Shown here: positions 1-5,137 of the stretch, one piece after another | How the letters are laid out: each line of letters opens with the position of its first letter | Position numbering within the stretch: the first letter of the stretch is position 1 | Assembly (NCBI GenBank): GCA_003136335.1 | Contig: PLEA01000136.1 | Coordinates: 1 to 5,137, forward strand | Source: Acidobacteriaceae bacterium | GTDB taxonomy: Bacteria; Acidobacteriota; Terriglobia; Terriglobales; SbA1 | Length of the DNA: 5,137 nucleotides | Direction: 5' to 3' | Notes under the pieces: generated by a model | Told to the model about the DNA's origin: nothing | Database searches by the model: none | The model's input: the letters and a program-made list of their open reading frames with translations, nothing else | Program-made: the position numbers and the translations under genes

Positions 1-467
1 CGGCAAATGACGCGCCCAGCGCAGCGACAACTGCGGTAGCCTCTCATTCGCTGCCAGCCGTCGCCAACTCAAAGCCGAAGAAAGCTCGCCGTCCGGTCTC
101 ACCGCAACCGGTCTCGGCCACAGCAGCGGAAGTGGTGGTGCCGCTCTCTAATCTCGACGTGGCGGTGCAGCACCAGTTCAAGGATGCCACCCTTTTTGTT
201 TGGGTCGATGACCAACTAGCGTTGACCCGGCCTTTGCACGGAGGCGCTCAGAAACGGATGGTCGTGTTCAACGGAATACGGGGCGTGGACTCGGAGACTG
301 TGAAGGTCCCCGCAGGAAAACACGCGCTGCGTGTAAGGGCTTTATCGGCCGACGAGACCATTGATCTCTCCAAAACGGTTTCGGCCGAGTTCGTCGGTGG
401 CGGCGAGAAGTCACTGCAGGTCACCTTCGACAGACACAACACCACCATGCATCTGAGTTGGCAGTAG
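1..467 (+). CDS. Uncharacterised protein, C-terminal part only (5' end outside window)
   Basis: The frame is open from base 3 to the TAG at 465-467, giving 154 visible residues, so the gene starts upstream of the window. A GTG at 132 could be called as a start, but the open frame continues unbroken to the left edge and has linker-like composition, so I treat the gene as 5'-partial. The first 40 or so residues are rich in Ala, Pro, Ser, Lys and Arg (for example SKPKKARRPVSPQPVS), typical of a flexible linker. The rest (from about VVVPLSNLDV to the end) alternates hydrophobic and polar residues with Gly turns, such as TLFVWVDDQLALTRPL, AGKHALRVRAL and KSLQVTFDRH, and ends in LSWQ. That pattern suggests a small all-beta domain, perhaps PEGA-like in style, but I do not recognise the family. 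No catalytic motif or membrane segment is visible. It is convergent with the DUF3592-like gene, 1 nt away. Being coding is fairly secure; function is unknown. Confidence 0.75.
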   Translation, partial: ANDAPSAATTAVASHSLPAVANSKPKKARRPVSPQPVSATAAEVVVPLSNLDVAVQHQFKDATLFVWVDDQLALTRPLHGGAQKRMVVFNGIRGVDSETVKVPAGKHALRVRALSADETIDLSKTVSAEFVGGGEKSLQVTFDRHNTTMHLSWQ

Positions 468-476
468 ACTACTGCC
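460..476. repeat. 17-bp palindrome spanning two convergent stop codons
   Basis: GGCAGTAG at 460-467 is the exact reverse complement of CTACTGCC at 469-476, with a single A between. The palindrome contains both stop codons, TAG of the upstream gene and TAG of the minus-strand gene. As RNA, the usable fold would be a stem of about six pairs with a five-base loop. No T tract follows on either strand, so it is not a canonical intrinsic terminator. Three base pairs of the symmetry are automatic when two convergent genes share a stop codon; the other five are not. Confidence 0.6.
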
Positions 477-858
477 GCAATCCCATCCAGTTTTCCGAGA
501 CCACTAGGGAATTTCCCGGATTCTGCGGATCGTATTTCACTGAAGTCGGAAGTCCGAGCCGACAGGAGTGCAGATTGATCCAGTGCCGCAGGTAGGTGAC
601 GTCCTGTGAACACTCGTAGGACACCCCAGCCACGTCGTAGTGGTAGATCAACATGGTGGCCGCGTGACGATTGTCGGCTGCCGCCAGTTCCTGCACATCA
701 ATGACCGTGCCGTCGGTGATGCGGCCTGTGCTCTCCAGCCATGTCCGGCGTTCGCGCTCGAGTTCGACAGAGTTCTTGGGCTTGCGTCGCAGTAGGGCAT
801 ACGTCGCGAGCAATGCGACGCCGCCTGTAACCAGCCCATAAAGTCGAAGTGAATCCAT
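469..858 (-). CDS. DUF3592-like single-span membrane protein
   Basis: This 129-residue protein begins MDSLRLYGLV. One hydrophobic helix spans about residues 7-24 and is followed by a basic cluster (RRKPK), which suggests the rest lies in the cytoplasm. The soluble part has the pattern of the DUF3592 family: a beta-strand start at GRITDGTVIDV, a Y-x-Y-x-V-x-G-x-x-Y strand pair (YHYDVAGVSY, about 72-81), and the late motif VKYDPQNPGNSLV (107-119), the family's YDP-NP signature. Many DUF3592 proteins have a second membrane helix near the C-terminus; this one ends about ten residues after the signature and lacks it. The function of the family is unknown. I chose the ATG at 856-858 because the frame upstream (open to 1164) has no hydrophobic or conserved content and overlaps the dehydrogenase start. 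There is no clear Shine-Dalgarno sequence before this ATG, so the start is less certain than the frame. Confidence 0.78.
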   Translation of the reverse strand: MDSLRLYGLVTGGVALLATYALLRRKPKNSVELERERRTWLESTGRITDGTVIDVQELAAADNRHAATMLIYHYDVAGVSYECSQDVTYLRHWINLHSCRLGLPTSVKYDPQNPGNSLVVSENWMGLRQ

Positions 859-1013
859 ACCGAGGTGGGTTGAGTCGATGCCCTGTCGGCCGATCTCTCT
901 CTCAGCATAAGCCGAAAGCGAGAGACGTGGAAGTGGTTGCGAGGTTACGGAGGTGCCAGAGGCTGTGAAAAATGTGGGATAGGCCCGGGCTTCGAAGAGA
1001 CTTCCGCTTGTTC

Positions 1014-1019
1014 TACAAT
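1014..1019 (+). promoter_or_regulatory. Possible -10 element for the dehydrogenase gene
   Basis: TACAAT matches the sigma-70 -10 consensus at five of six positions and lies 41 nt before the chosen ATG. The hexamer at the expected -35 distance (TTCGAA, 991-996, 17-bp spacer) is poor. A start site a few bases downstream would fall at the left edge of the GGAATATTCC palindrome. This is pattern matching only. Confidence 0.28.
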
Positions 1020-1026
1020 CACCCGG

Positions 1027-1036
1027 GGAATATTCC
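1027..1036. repeat. Perfect 10-bp palindrome, possible operator
   Basis: GGAATATTCC at 1027-1036 is a perfect palindrome, flanked on both sides by CCGG (1023-1026 and 1035-1038, the latter overlapping its end). It sits between the possible -10 element and the ribosome binding site of the dehydrogenase, where a repressor site would act. No known regulator is recognised from it, and a 10-bp palindrome can occur by chance. Confidence 0.3.
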
Positions 1037-1051
1037 GGTCCTGAGGTAAAC

Positions 1052-1055
1052 GGAG
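1052..1055 (+). promoter_or_regulatory. Ribosome binding site GGAG favouring the ATG at 1061
   Basis: GGAG is 5 nt before the ATG at 1061. An in-frame GTG at 1055 is the only close competitor; it has a TGAGG at 1042-1046, 8 nt upstream. The two starts differ by two residues (M-Q) and do not change the signal peptide. I prefer ATG. Confidence 0.5.
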
Positions 1056-1060
1056 TGCAA

Positions 1061-3220
1061 ATGCGATTTGCGGCGATTTGTGCGGCACTTTTTCTCGTGC
1101 TATCGATGGCACCGGCGGCAGCGCTCGACGGAACGACATCGTCTCCACGGAAAGCTTCCGACAAAAAGCGAACTCACGACTGGCCCGTTTACGGCGGGAC
1201 GTCCGAGAATAATCACTTTTCTAGCTTGACGCAGATCAATCGCAAAAACGTGAAGCGGCTCCGGGTCGCCTGGACGTTTGACACCGAGGAGGCCGGCGGA
1301 CTGCAGACCAGCCCGATCGTGGTCGACGGAGTTCTTTACGGGCTGACCCCGTCGCAAAAAGTGTTTGCCTTGAATGCGGTCACGGGTCAGTGGTTATGGA
1401 AGTTTGACTCCGGAATTCGTGGGACGCAACCGGATCGAGGGCTCGCTTACTGGTCCGACGGCACAGCCGGCAACGAAAAAGACCGTCGAATTCTGGTGGG
1501 GGTGATGAACTTCGTCTATGCGCTCGACGCAGCCACCGGCAAAGCGATTACAACTTTCGGAACAGATGGGCGGATTGATCTGCGCGAGGATCTAGATCGC
1601 GATCCGGCGGCGCAGTCCATTTATATGACCAGCCCGGCGGTGATTTACAAAGACTTGATGATCGTCGGCGGGCGCGAAGCCGAAACGTTGCCCGCGTCTT
1701 TCGGCGATGTGCGGGCTTACGACGTACGCAGCGGAAAGTTGCGCTGGTCGTTTCATACGATTCCGCGTCCGGGCGAGTTTGGCTATGACACTTGGCCGAA
1801 AGAGGCCTGGAAGACGAGCGGCGCGGCGAATAACTGGGCGGGGATGACGGTGGACGTCGAACGGGGAGTTGTGTATGTTCCGACAGGTTCGGCGGCGTTC
1901 GATTTCTACGGCGCGGACCGGGTTGGAGACGATCTGTTTGCCAATTGTCTGATTGCTCTGAACGCCCAGACGGGCGAGCGCATCTGGCATTTTCAGGGAG
2001 TGAGGCACGATCTTTGGGACCGGGATTTTCCCGCGCCCCCGGTGCTTTTGACGGTGGACCGGGAAGGCAAAAAAGTGGATGCTGTCGCCCAGACGACGAA
2101 GCAGGGCTTCGTATTTCTGTTCGATCGCACCAATGGCAAGCCGTTGTTTCCGATCGAATGCAGAAACTATCTGCCCAGCAATGTGCCGGGGGAAGTGGCC
2201 GCGTCGCAACAATGTCTGCCTGCGAAACCGGCGCCCTTTGCACGGCAACTGCTGACCGAGAATCTTCTGAGCGAGCGCACGCCCGAAGTGCATCAGTGGG
2301 CGCTGCAGAAGTTCCTCAGCCTTCGCAGTGAAGGGCAGTTTGTTCCGTTCGGCGTAGGGAAAGACACAGTAATATTTCCCGGATTCGATGGCGGAGCGGA
2401 GTGGGGCGGCGCCGCAGCCGATCCGGAGACCGGAATTCTCTACGTCAACGCGAACGACCTGGCCTGGACGGGCGCGCTGGCGGAGAACACGCCATCCGAA
2501 AATAAAGAAAACACTCCCAAAGCTCTGTACATGAGCCAGTGCGCAGTCTGCCATGGAGAAGAAATGGCAGGATCTCCCCCTTCGATTCCTTCGCTAGTGG
2601 GCGTGACCGACCGAAGGTCAGCAACGGAGATCACTACGACGATCCGCAACGGCAAGGGGCGGATGACAAGCTTCTCGAATCTGGCCGACGATCAGATTGC
2701 CGGGCTGCTCTCGTATTTAACGAGCCCCGATGCAAGGGAAAACGAGAGCAAGGAAGTAGTGACGCCGGAACCGGCATCGTCCGCAATCAAATACCACTTT
2801 ACTGGATATCGCAAATTTCTGGACCCGGACGGATATCCCGCGGTCGCGCCGCCGTGGGGAACATTGAGCGCAATCAATCTCAACACGGGCGAGTATGTGT
2901 GGAAGATTCCGCTGGGCGAGTACCCGGAACTGGCAGCTAAAGGACTCAAGAACACGGGCACGGAGAACTATGGAGGCCCGGTGGTGACGGGGGGCGGACT
3001 GGTGTTCATTGGGGCGACAAACTTTGACAAGAAGTTTCGCGCGTTCGATAAGACAACCGGGGCTCTCCTTTGGGAGACCACGCTGCCCTTTGCGGGGAAT
3101 GCAACTCCCGCTACCTATGACGTGAATGGGAGGCAGTTTGTGGTGATCGCGGCGGGAGGCGGAAAGGATCTGAAGTCGAAGTCGGGCGGAGTTTACGTAG
3201 CGTTTGCCCTGAAGAAATAA
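1061..3220 (+). CDS. PQQ-dependent dehydrogenase with internal cytochrome c domain (membrane glucose dehydrogenase-like)
   Basis: This secreted quinohaemoprotein has 719 residues. A signal peptide spans about 1-21 (hydrophobic core AAICAALFLVLSM, AAA before the cut), so it acts in the periplasm. An eight-bladed PQQ beta-propeller of the glucose/alcohol dehydrogenase type follows. Family motifs include WPVYGGTSENNHFSSLTQIN near the N-terminus, RGLAYW, HDLWDRD (316-322, the acidic region where the family's catalytic Asp lies), a Lys at 347 in TKQGFVFLFDRTNGK that fits the PQQ-contacting Lys, EWGGAAADPETG, PWGTLSAINLNTGEYVW and GGPVVTGGGLVFIGAT. A cytochrome c domain is inserted at about 485-560: haem site CAVCH (C494, C497, H498), with M535 in GRMTSF as the likely axial Met. 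Expected chemistry is oxidation of a sugar or alcohol, with electrons passing from PQQH2 to the built-in haem and on to the respiratory chain. The sequence does not fix the substrate. No pqq genes are nearby. It looks intact and is probably transcribed alone. Confidence 0.95.
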   Translation: MRFAAICAALFLVLSMAPAAALDGTTSSPRKASDKKRTHDWPVYGGTSENNHFSSLTQINRKNVKRLRVAWTFDTEEAGGLQTSPIVVDGVLYGLTPSQKVFALNAVTGQWLWKFDSGIRGTQPDRGLAYWSDGTAGNEKDRRILVGVMNFVYALDAATGKAITTFGTDGRIDLREDLDRDPAAQSIYMTSPAVIYKDLMIVGGREAETLPASFGDVRAYDVRSGKLRWSFHTIPRPGEFGYDTWPKEAWKTSGAANNWAGMTVDVERGVVYVPTGSAAFDFYGADRVGDDLFANCLIALNAQTGERIWHFQGVRHDLWDRDFPAPPVLLTVDREGKKVDAVAQTTKQGFVFLFDRTNGKPLFPIECRNYLPSNVPGEVAASQQCLPAKPAPFARQLLTENLLSERTPEVHQWALQKFLSLRSEGQFVPFGVGKDTVIFPGFDGGAEWGGAAADPETGILYVNANDLAWTGALAENTPSENKENTPKALYMSQCAVCHGEEMAGSPPSIPSLVGVTDRRSATEITTTIRNGKGRMTSFSNLADDQIAGLLSYLTSPDARENESKEVVTPEPASSAIKYHFTGYRKFLDPDGYPAVAPPWGTLSAINLNTGEYVWKIPLGEYPELAAKGLKNTGTENYGGPVVTGGGLVFIGATNFDKKFRAFDKTTGALLWETTLPFAGNATPATYDVNGRQFVVIAAGGGKDLKSKSGGVYVAFALKK

Positions 3221-3222
3221 GC

Positions 3223-3711
3223 TTACTTCGTTTGGCTGCAAACGTTCTTGCTGACCATGGCGACGAAGCCGCCTTCAGGATTCTTGCCGAACTGGTCGTC
3301 ACGTGCGGCTTTCTTGCTGACGACGAAGCGTCCGCTACGGTCGCGGGAGTAGAACCATTCCGTCGTAGGGGCGGCGGCGCCGCTGGCGCAGTTGAAGCGC
3401 ACACGCGCCCGCATTTCGACGAAGGGCCCGCCTTGTGGAAGTTTTGCCGGTTCTTTGAACTCCACGCGGACCAAGGCGATACGCTGATTGTTCTTGAGAA
3501 TGCGGACGGAACTGACGGACACTGTGTCGCCGGCTTCGGTCTGGCCAATGGTGCGCCAATCTCCGGCCGCTAACAGCACCAGGCTGACCACCAGCGCCGG
3601 CGCGAGCACCACGGCGGCGAGAACGATGACGGCTTTTTTCAACGCTGAGGTTTCCGCAATTGGGAATGGCAACGAGACACTCTCGTCGAAAAAGCCATTC
3701 CTGTCAACCAA
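3223..3711 (-). CDS. Membrane-anchored protein resembling the surface-adhesin E family
   Basis: As called this has 162 residues with a TTG start (3709-3711). A strong hydrophobic helix at about 27-49 (AVIVLAAVVLAPALVVSLVLL) is preceded by two lysines, suggesting a signal anchor or signal peptide that places the rest outside the cytoplasmic membrane. The exported part starts DWRTIGQTEAGDTVSVSSVRI and is strand-rich. It has two cysteines, C108 (RFNC) and C158 (KNVC), placed to form one disulfide, with an EWFYS strand between. This layout resembles the surface-adhesin E family of small lipoprotein-like domains; the match is from memory of the pattern and is moderate. Start: GGAG lies 9 nt before the TTG at 3711, in the nearer copy of a tandem repeat. 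A second in-frame TTG at 3640-3642 would give a more typical signal-peptide start (MKKAVIVLAAVV) but has a poorer binding site. It converges on the dehydrogenase with a 2-nt gap. Function in this organism is unknown. Confidence 0.75.
   Translation of the reverse strand: MVDRNGFFDESVSLPFPIAETSALKKAVIVLAAVVLAPALVVSLVLLAAGDWRTIGQTEAGDTVSVSSVRILKNNQRIALVRVEFKEPAKLPQGGPFVEMRARVRFNCASGAAAPTTEWFYSRDRSGRFVVSKKAARDDQFGKNPEGGFVAMVSKNVCSQTK
3229..3244 (+). terminator. Weak hairpin just after the dehydrogenase stop codon
   Basis: CGTTTG (3229-3234) and CAAACG (3239-3244) form a six-pair stem with a four-base loop, starting 9 nt after the dehydrogenase stop. It is followed by TTCTTG rather than a run of T, and only half its pairs are GC. 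It lies inside the 3' end of the convergent minus-strand gene. It could help end transcription but is not a convincing intrinsic terminator. Confidence 0.22.
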
Positions 3712-3715
3712 AGCC

Positions 3716-3735
3716 CGTAACTCCGCGTAACTCCG
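3716..3735. repeat. Perfect tandem duplication of a 10-bp unit in the divergent promoter region
   Basis: CGTAACTCCG occurs twice in a row (3716-3725 and 3726-3735). On the minus strand each copy reads CGGAGTTACG and contains GGAG. The nearer GGAG (3721-3724) is 9 nt before the TTG start of the adhesin-like gene and can serve as its ribosome binding site; the farther one (3731-3734) is a spare. The repeat may be a chance slippage duplication or a paired protein-binding site one helical turn apart. Confidence 0.6.
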
Positions 3736-3797
3736 GGCCGCCGGATTGAGCGCCTGTGCTATGGTGATGGACGCAGCGGACTGGCTGCGACTAAGTG

Positions 3798-4340
3798 ATG
3801 CCTATGGAAGCTCTTCATTCCACGACGGTTATGTCGCCAGTCGGGCCGTTGTTCCTGGCTGCTTCCCGCCTGGGCCTGGTCGCGCTCGAGTTTGACGCGC
3901 GCCTCCCAGGCCAGCCAACCATTCGTCCCAACCCACGCGATCTACGAACCGAGGGGAAGAGGGTTCGGTTCGAGGAATCGGAGAGCGCGATGCAGGCTTA
4001 CGCGCAGCAGCTGCAGGAATATTTCGCGGGCGGGAGGCGCGCGTTTACCTTCGCCGTTGATCTGCGCGGAACGGCCTTTCAGTTGGCGTGCTGGCGAGCC
4101 CTGAGGGCCATTCCCTATGGCGAGACTCGCAGCTACGGAGACATCGCTCGCGCGGTGGGCAAGCCTCAAGGTTTCCGCGCAGTGGGGATGGCGAACAATC
4201 GGAACCCGCTGGCGATTGTGGTCCCGTGCCATCGCGTGATCGCGTCGAACGGAACGCTCTGCGGCTACGGCGGCGGCCTCGACGTGAAGCGCAGGCTTCT
4301 GGAACTGGAAGGCGCGCTGAGCGCTACGCTGGCGGCGTAG
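3798..4340 (+). CDS. ogt: Methylated-DNA--[protein]-cysteine S-methyltransferase (Ogt type)
   Basis: This 180-residue suicide repair protein moves the alkyl group from O6-alkylguanine (and O4-alkylthymine) in DNA to its own cysteine. The active-site motif is PCHRV with C144 as acceptor. Other family residues are in place, and their numbers run one below those of human AGT: Y113 in TRSYGDIA, R127 (arginine finger, in FRAVGMANN), N136 (NP hinge), H145 and E171 (LELEG). The N-terminal ribonuclease-like fold runs from about 1 to 90, and the DNA-binding helix-turn-helix with the active site from about 91 to 175, starting at RGTAFQLACWRALRAIPYGE. There is no Ada-type N-terminal regulator domain, so this is the Ogt rather than the Ada form. 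Length is normal. Starts at GTG 3795, ATG 3798 and ATG 3804 are all possible; none has a strong binding site, and I chose the first ATG. The gene stands alone, divergent from the adhesin-like gene and followed by an inverted repeat. Confidence 0.95.
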   Translation: MPMEALHSTTVMSPVGPLFLAASRLGLVALEFDARLPGQPTIRPNPRDLRTEGKRVRFEESESAMQAYAQQLQEYFAGGRRAFTFAVDLRGTAFQLACWRALRAIPYGETRSYGDIARAVGKPQGFRAVGMANNRNPLAIVVPCHRVIASNGTLCGYGGGLDVKRRLLELEGALSATLAA

Positions 4341-4343
4341 GAA

Positions 4344-4421
4344 TTGTTGAATTTTGATTGTTGATTGAAATGCTCACGGTTTGTGCGGGCTCGGTTTCAA
4401 TCAACAATCAAGAATCATCAA
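4344..4421. repeat. AT-rich inverted repeat (perfect 17-bp arms, extended arms 24 of 27)
   Basis: TTGATTGTTGATTGAAA (4354-4370) and its exact reverse complement TTTCAATCAACAATCAA (4395-4411) enclose a 24-nt spacer. Extending both arms outward to 4344 and 4421 gives 24 matches in 27, and one of the three mismatches is a permitted U-G pair in RNA. Each arm holds a tandem TTGATTG repeat. The perfect arm has 4 GC of 17, against a clearly GC-rich neighbourhood. It begins 3 nt after the ogt stop and ends 18 nt before the permease start. There is no T tract after it, so a standard intrinsic terminator is unlikely. It could be a dispersed palindromic element (REP or MITE remnant), a structured leader of the permease mRNA, or a processing site. 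Confidence 0.85.
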
Positions 4422-4439
4422 TCGCTATCCCACGCGTCT

Positions 4440-5137
4440 TTGACGACTCAAAATAAATCCTCCGCGCTCCGCAAGGCGGGCCTCTTCTATCTCGTCTTCG
4501 TGATGTTTTCCTACACCACGGGCGGCCCCTTCGGACTCGAGGACATGGTCACGACCTCGGGTCCGGGAATGACTCTGATCTATCTGCTGGTACTGCCGTT
4601 TTTCTGGTGTATTCCGGTGTCGCTGGTCTCCGCGGAACTGACCACTGCCATGCCCGTGGAGGGCGGCTTCTATCGCTGGACGCGCGCCGCTTTCGGCGAC
4701 TTCTGGGGATTTCTTGCCGGCTGGTGGAACTGGTCCGCATCGTTTCTGCTGGGCGGGGCGTATGCCGTTTTGTTCACCGATTATCTCGTCTATTACTTTC
4801 CGAAGATGACGTGGTGGCAACACTACCTCGTCTCCGTTGCGCTGATCGCCCTGCTGACCTGGATCAACGTGCGCGGCATTCAGATGGTAGGCCAGGTCGC
4901 GGCCGCGCTGGAGATTTTTATTTTTGTGCCGGTGATGATCATGATCGTCATCGGGCTGCTCCATTGGCATCACAATCCATTTACGCCGTGGCTCCCTCCG
5001 CATCAGGCCAGGTTCAAGATCTTCGGCGTCGGGCTGGCGTTGGGCTTATGGCTGTACTCGGGATACGAACAGCTCTCAACCGTGGCGGAGGAGGTCGAGA
5101 ACCCGCAACGGGCCTACCCGCGAGCCTTGGCGCTGGT
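4440..5137 (+). CDS. APC-superfamily amino acid/polyamine permease, N-terminal part (3' end outside window)
   Basis: The frame is open to the right edge, giving 232 residues, about half of a usual 430-500-residue permease. From the TTG at 4440 the protein begins MTTQNKSSALRKAGLF, a short basic tail before helix 1. Helix 1 (about 14-27) runs into the broken-helix motif GGPFGLED (28-35), where APC proteins bind substrate. Further helices lie at about 43-66, 86-112, 128-142, 155-174 and 194-208. Other family segments are SAELTTAMPVEGGFYRW (64-80), AFGDFWGFLAGWWNW and YSGYEQLSTVAEEVENPQRA (206-225). These match the polyamine:proton symporter branch (plant PUT/LAT proteins and bacterial relatives) better than the classic amino acid branches, so polyamine or amino acid uptake is the likely role; the substrate is inferred. 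The TTG start has no visible Shine-Dalgarno site; ATG 4503 would delete most of helix 1, and GTG 4383 lies inside the upstream inverted repeat. Confidence 0.9.
   Translation, partial: MTTQNKSSALRKAGLFYLVFVMFSYTTGGPFGLEDMVTTSGPGMTLIYLLVLPFFWCIPVSLVSAELTTAMPVEGGFYRWTRAAFGDFWGFLAGWWNWSASFLLGGAYAVLFTDYLVYYFPKMTWWQHYLVSVALIALLTWINVRGIQMVGQVAAALEIFIFVPVMIMIVIGLLHWHHNPFTPWLPPHQARFKIFGVGLALGLWLYSGYEQLSTVAEEVENPQRAYPRALAL

Noticed and set aside
132..467. Start of the first gene at GTG 132
   Set aside because: The frame is open without interruption to the left edge with linker-like sequence, and there is no good binding site before 132, so the gene is most likely truncated by the window.
859..1164. 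N-terminal extension of the DUF3592-like gene to an upstream start at 1164
   Set aside because: The extra 102 residues show no family pattern, would bury the membrane helix in mid-protein, and overlap the signal peptide of the dehydrogenase. The ATG at 858 gives a sensible membrane protein.
1592..2554. Minus-strand open frame of 320 codons inside the dehydrogenase
   Set aside because: It is a GC-rich shadow of the PQQ dehydrogenase, which has conserved motifs along the whole region; the reverse product has no recognisable domain.
3245..3321. TTCTTGCTGAC repeated at 3245 and 3311
   Set aside because: It is an 11-bp match inside coding sequence, explained by the two VSK segments of the adhesin-like protein; no wider repeat structure is visible.
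3232..3573. Plus-strand open frame of 113 codons opposite the adhesin-like gene
   Set aside because: The minus-strand product has a clear membrane helix and a paired-cysteine exported domain; the plus-strand frame lacks any recognisable feature.
3746..3765. TTGAGC and TATGGT as a promoter for ogt
   Set aside because: The two hexamers are only 8 bp apart, far from the 16-18 bp needed, and TATGGT alone matches the -10 consensus weakly.
4354..4411. Reading the inverted repeat as a one-spacer CRISPR or an intrinsic terminator
   Set aside because: The arms are inverted rather than directly repeated and there is only one pair, so it is not CRISPR. The stem is AT-rich, the loop is 24 nt, and no T tract follows, so it is not a standard terminator.
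4425..5003. Minus-strand open frame of 192 codons
   Set aside because: Its composition (His, Gln and Arg-rich, no hydrophobic core) is typical of the reverse of a membrane protein gene, and the plus strand carries an unmistakable APC permease.

Overview
The window is chromosomal DNA from a GC-rich Gram-negative bacterium. It best fits a soil Acidobacteriota (Terriglobia-like) genome. The reasons are the type of PQQ-dependent dehydrogenase with a c-type cytochrome embedded near its C-terminus, the GC-rich codon use, and the loose layout of single genes on alternating strands. This taxonomic guess is inference; there is no marker gene. I see no rRNA, tRNA, CRISPR array, transposase or phage gene.

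Layout from left to right: (1) the 3' end of a plus-strand gene of unknown function (1-467); (2) a small minus-strand DUF3592-like single-span membrane protein (469-858), convergent with gene 1 and only 1 nt from it; (3) a divergent intergenic region (859-1060) with a possible promoter and a 10-bp palindrome; (4) a complete, secreted PQQ-dependent dehydrogenase with an internal haem c domain (1061-3220); (5) a minus-strand membrane-anchored protein resembling the surface-adhesin E family (3223-3711), convergent with gene 4 and only 2 nt from it; (6) a short divergent region holding a perfect 10-bp tandem repeat; (7) a complete Ogt-type methylated-DNA-protein cysteine methyltransferase (3798-4340); (8) an AT-rich inverted repeat with perfect 17-bp arms (4354-4411); (9) the 5' part of an APC-superfamily permease running off the right edge (4440-5137).

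The genes do not form one obvious pathway. The dehydrogenase is a periplasmic oxidase of sugars or alcohols that passes electrons through its own haem. The Ogt protein repairs O6-alkylguanine. The permease probably imports polyamines or amino acids. No pqq biosynthesis gene lies nearby. I found no evidence of an undescribed multi-gene system. The points most worth following up are the AT-rich inverted repeat, the inserted cytochrome domain, the permease's likeness to plant polyamine transporters together with its uncertain start, and the palindromes at the two very tight convergent gene junctions.
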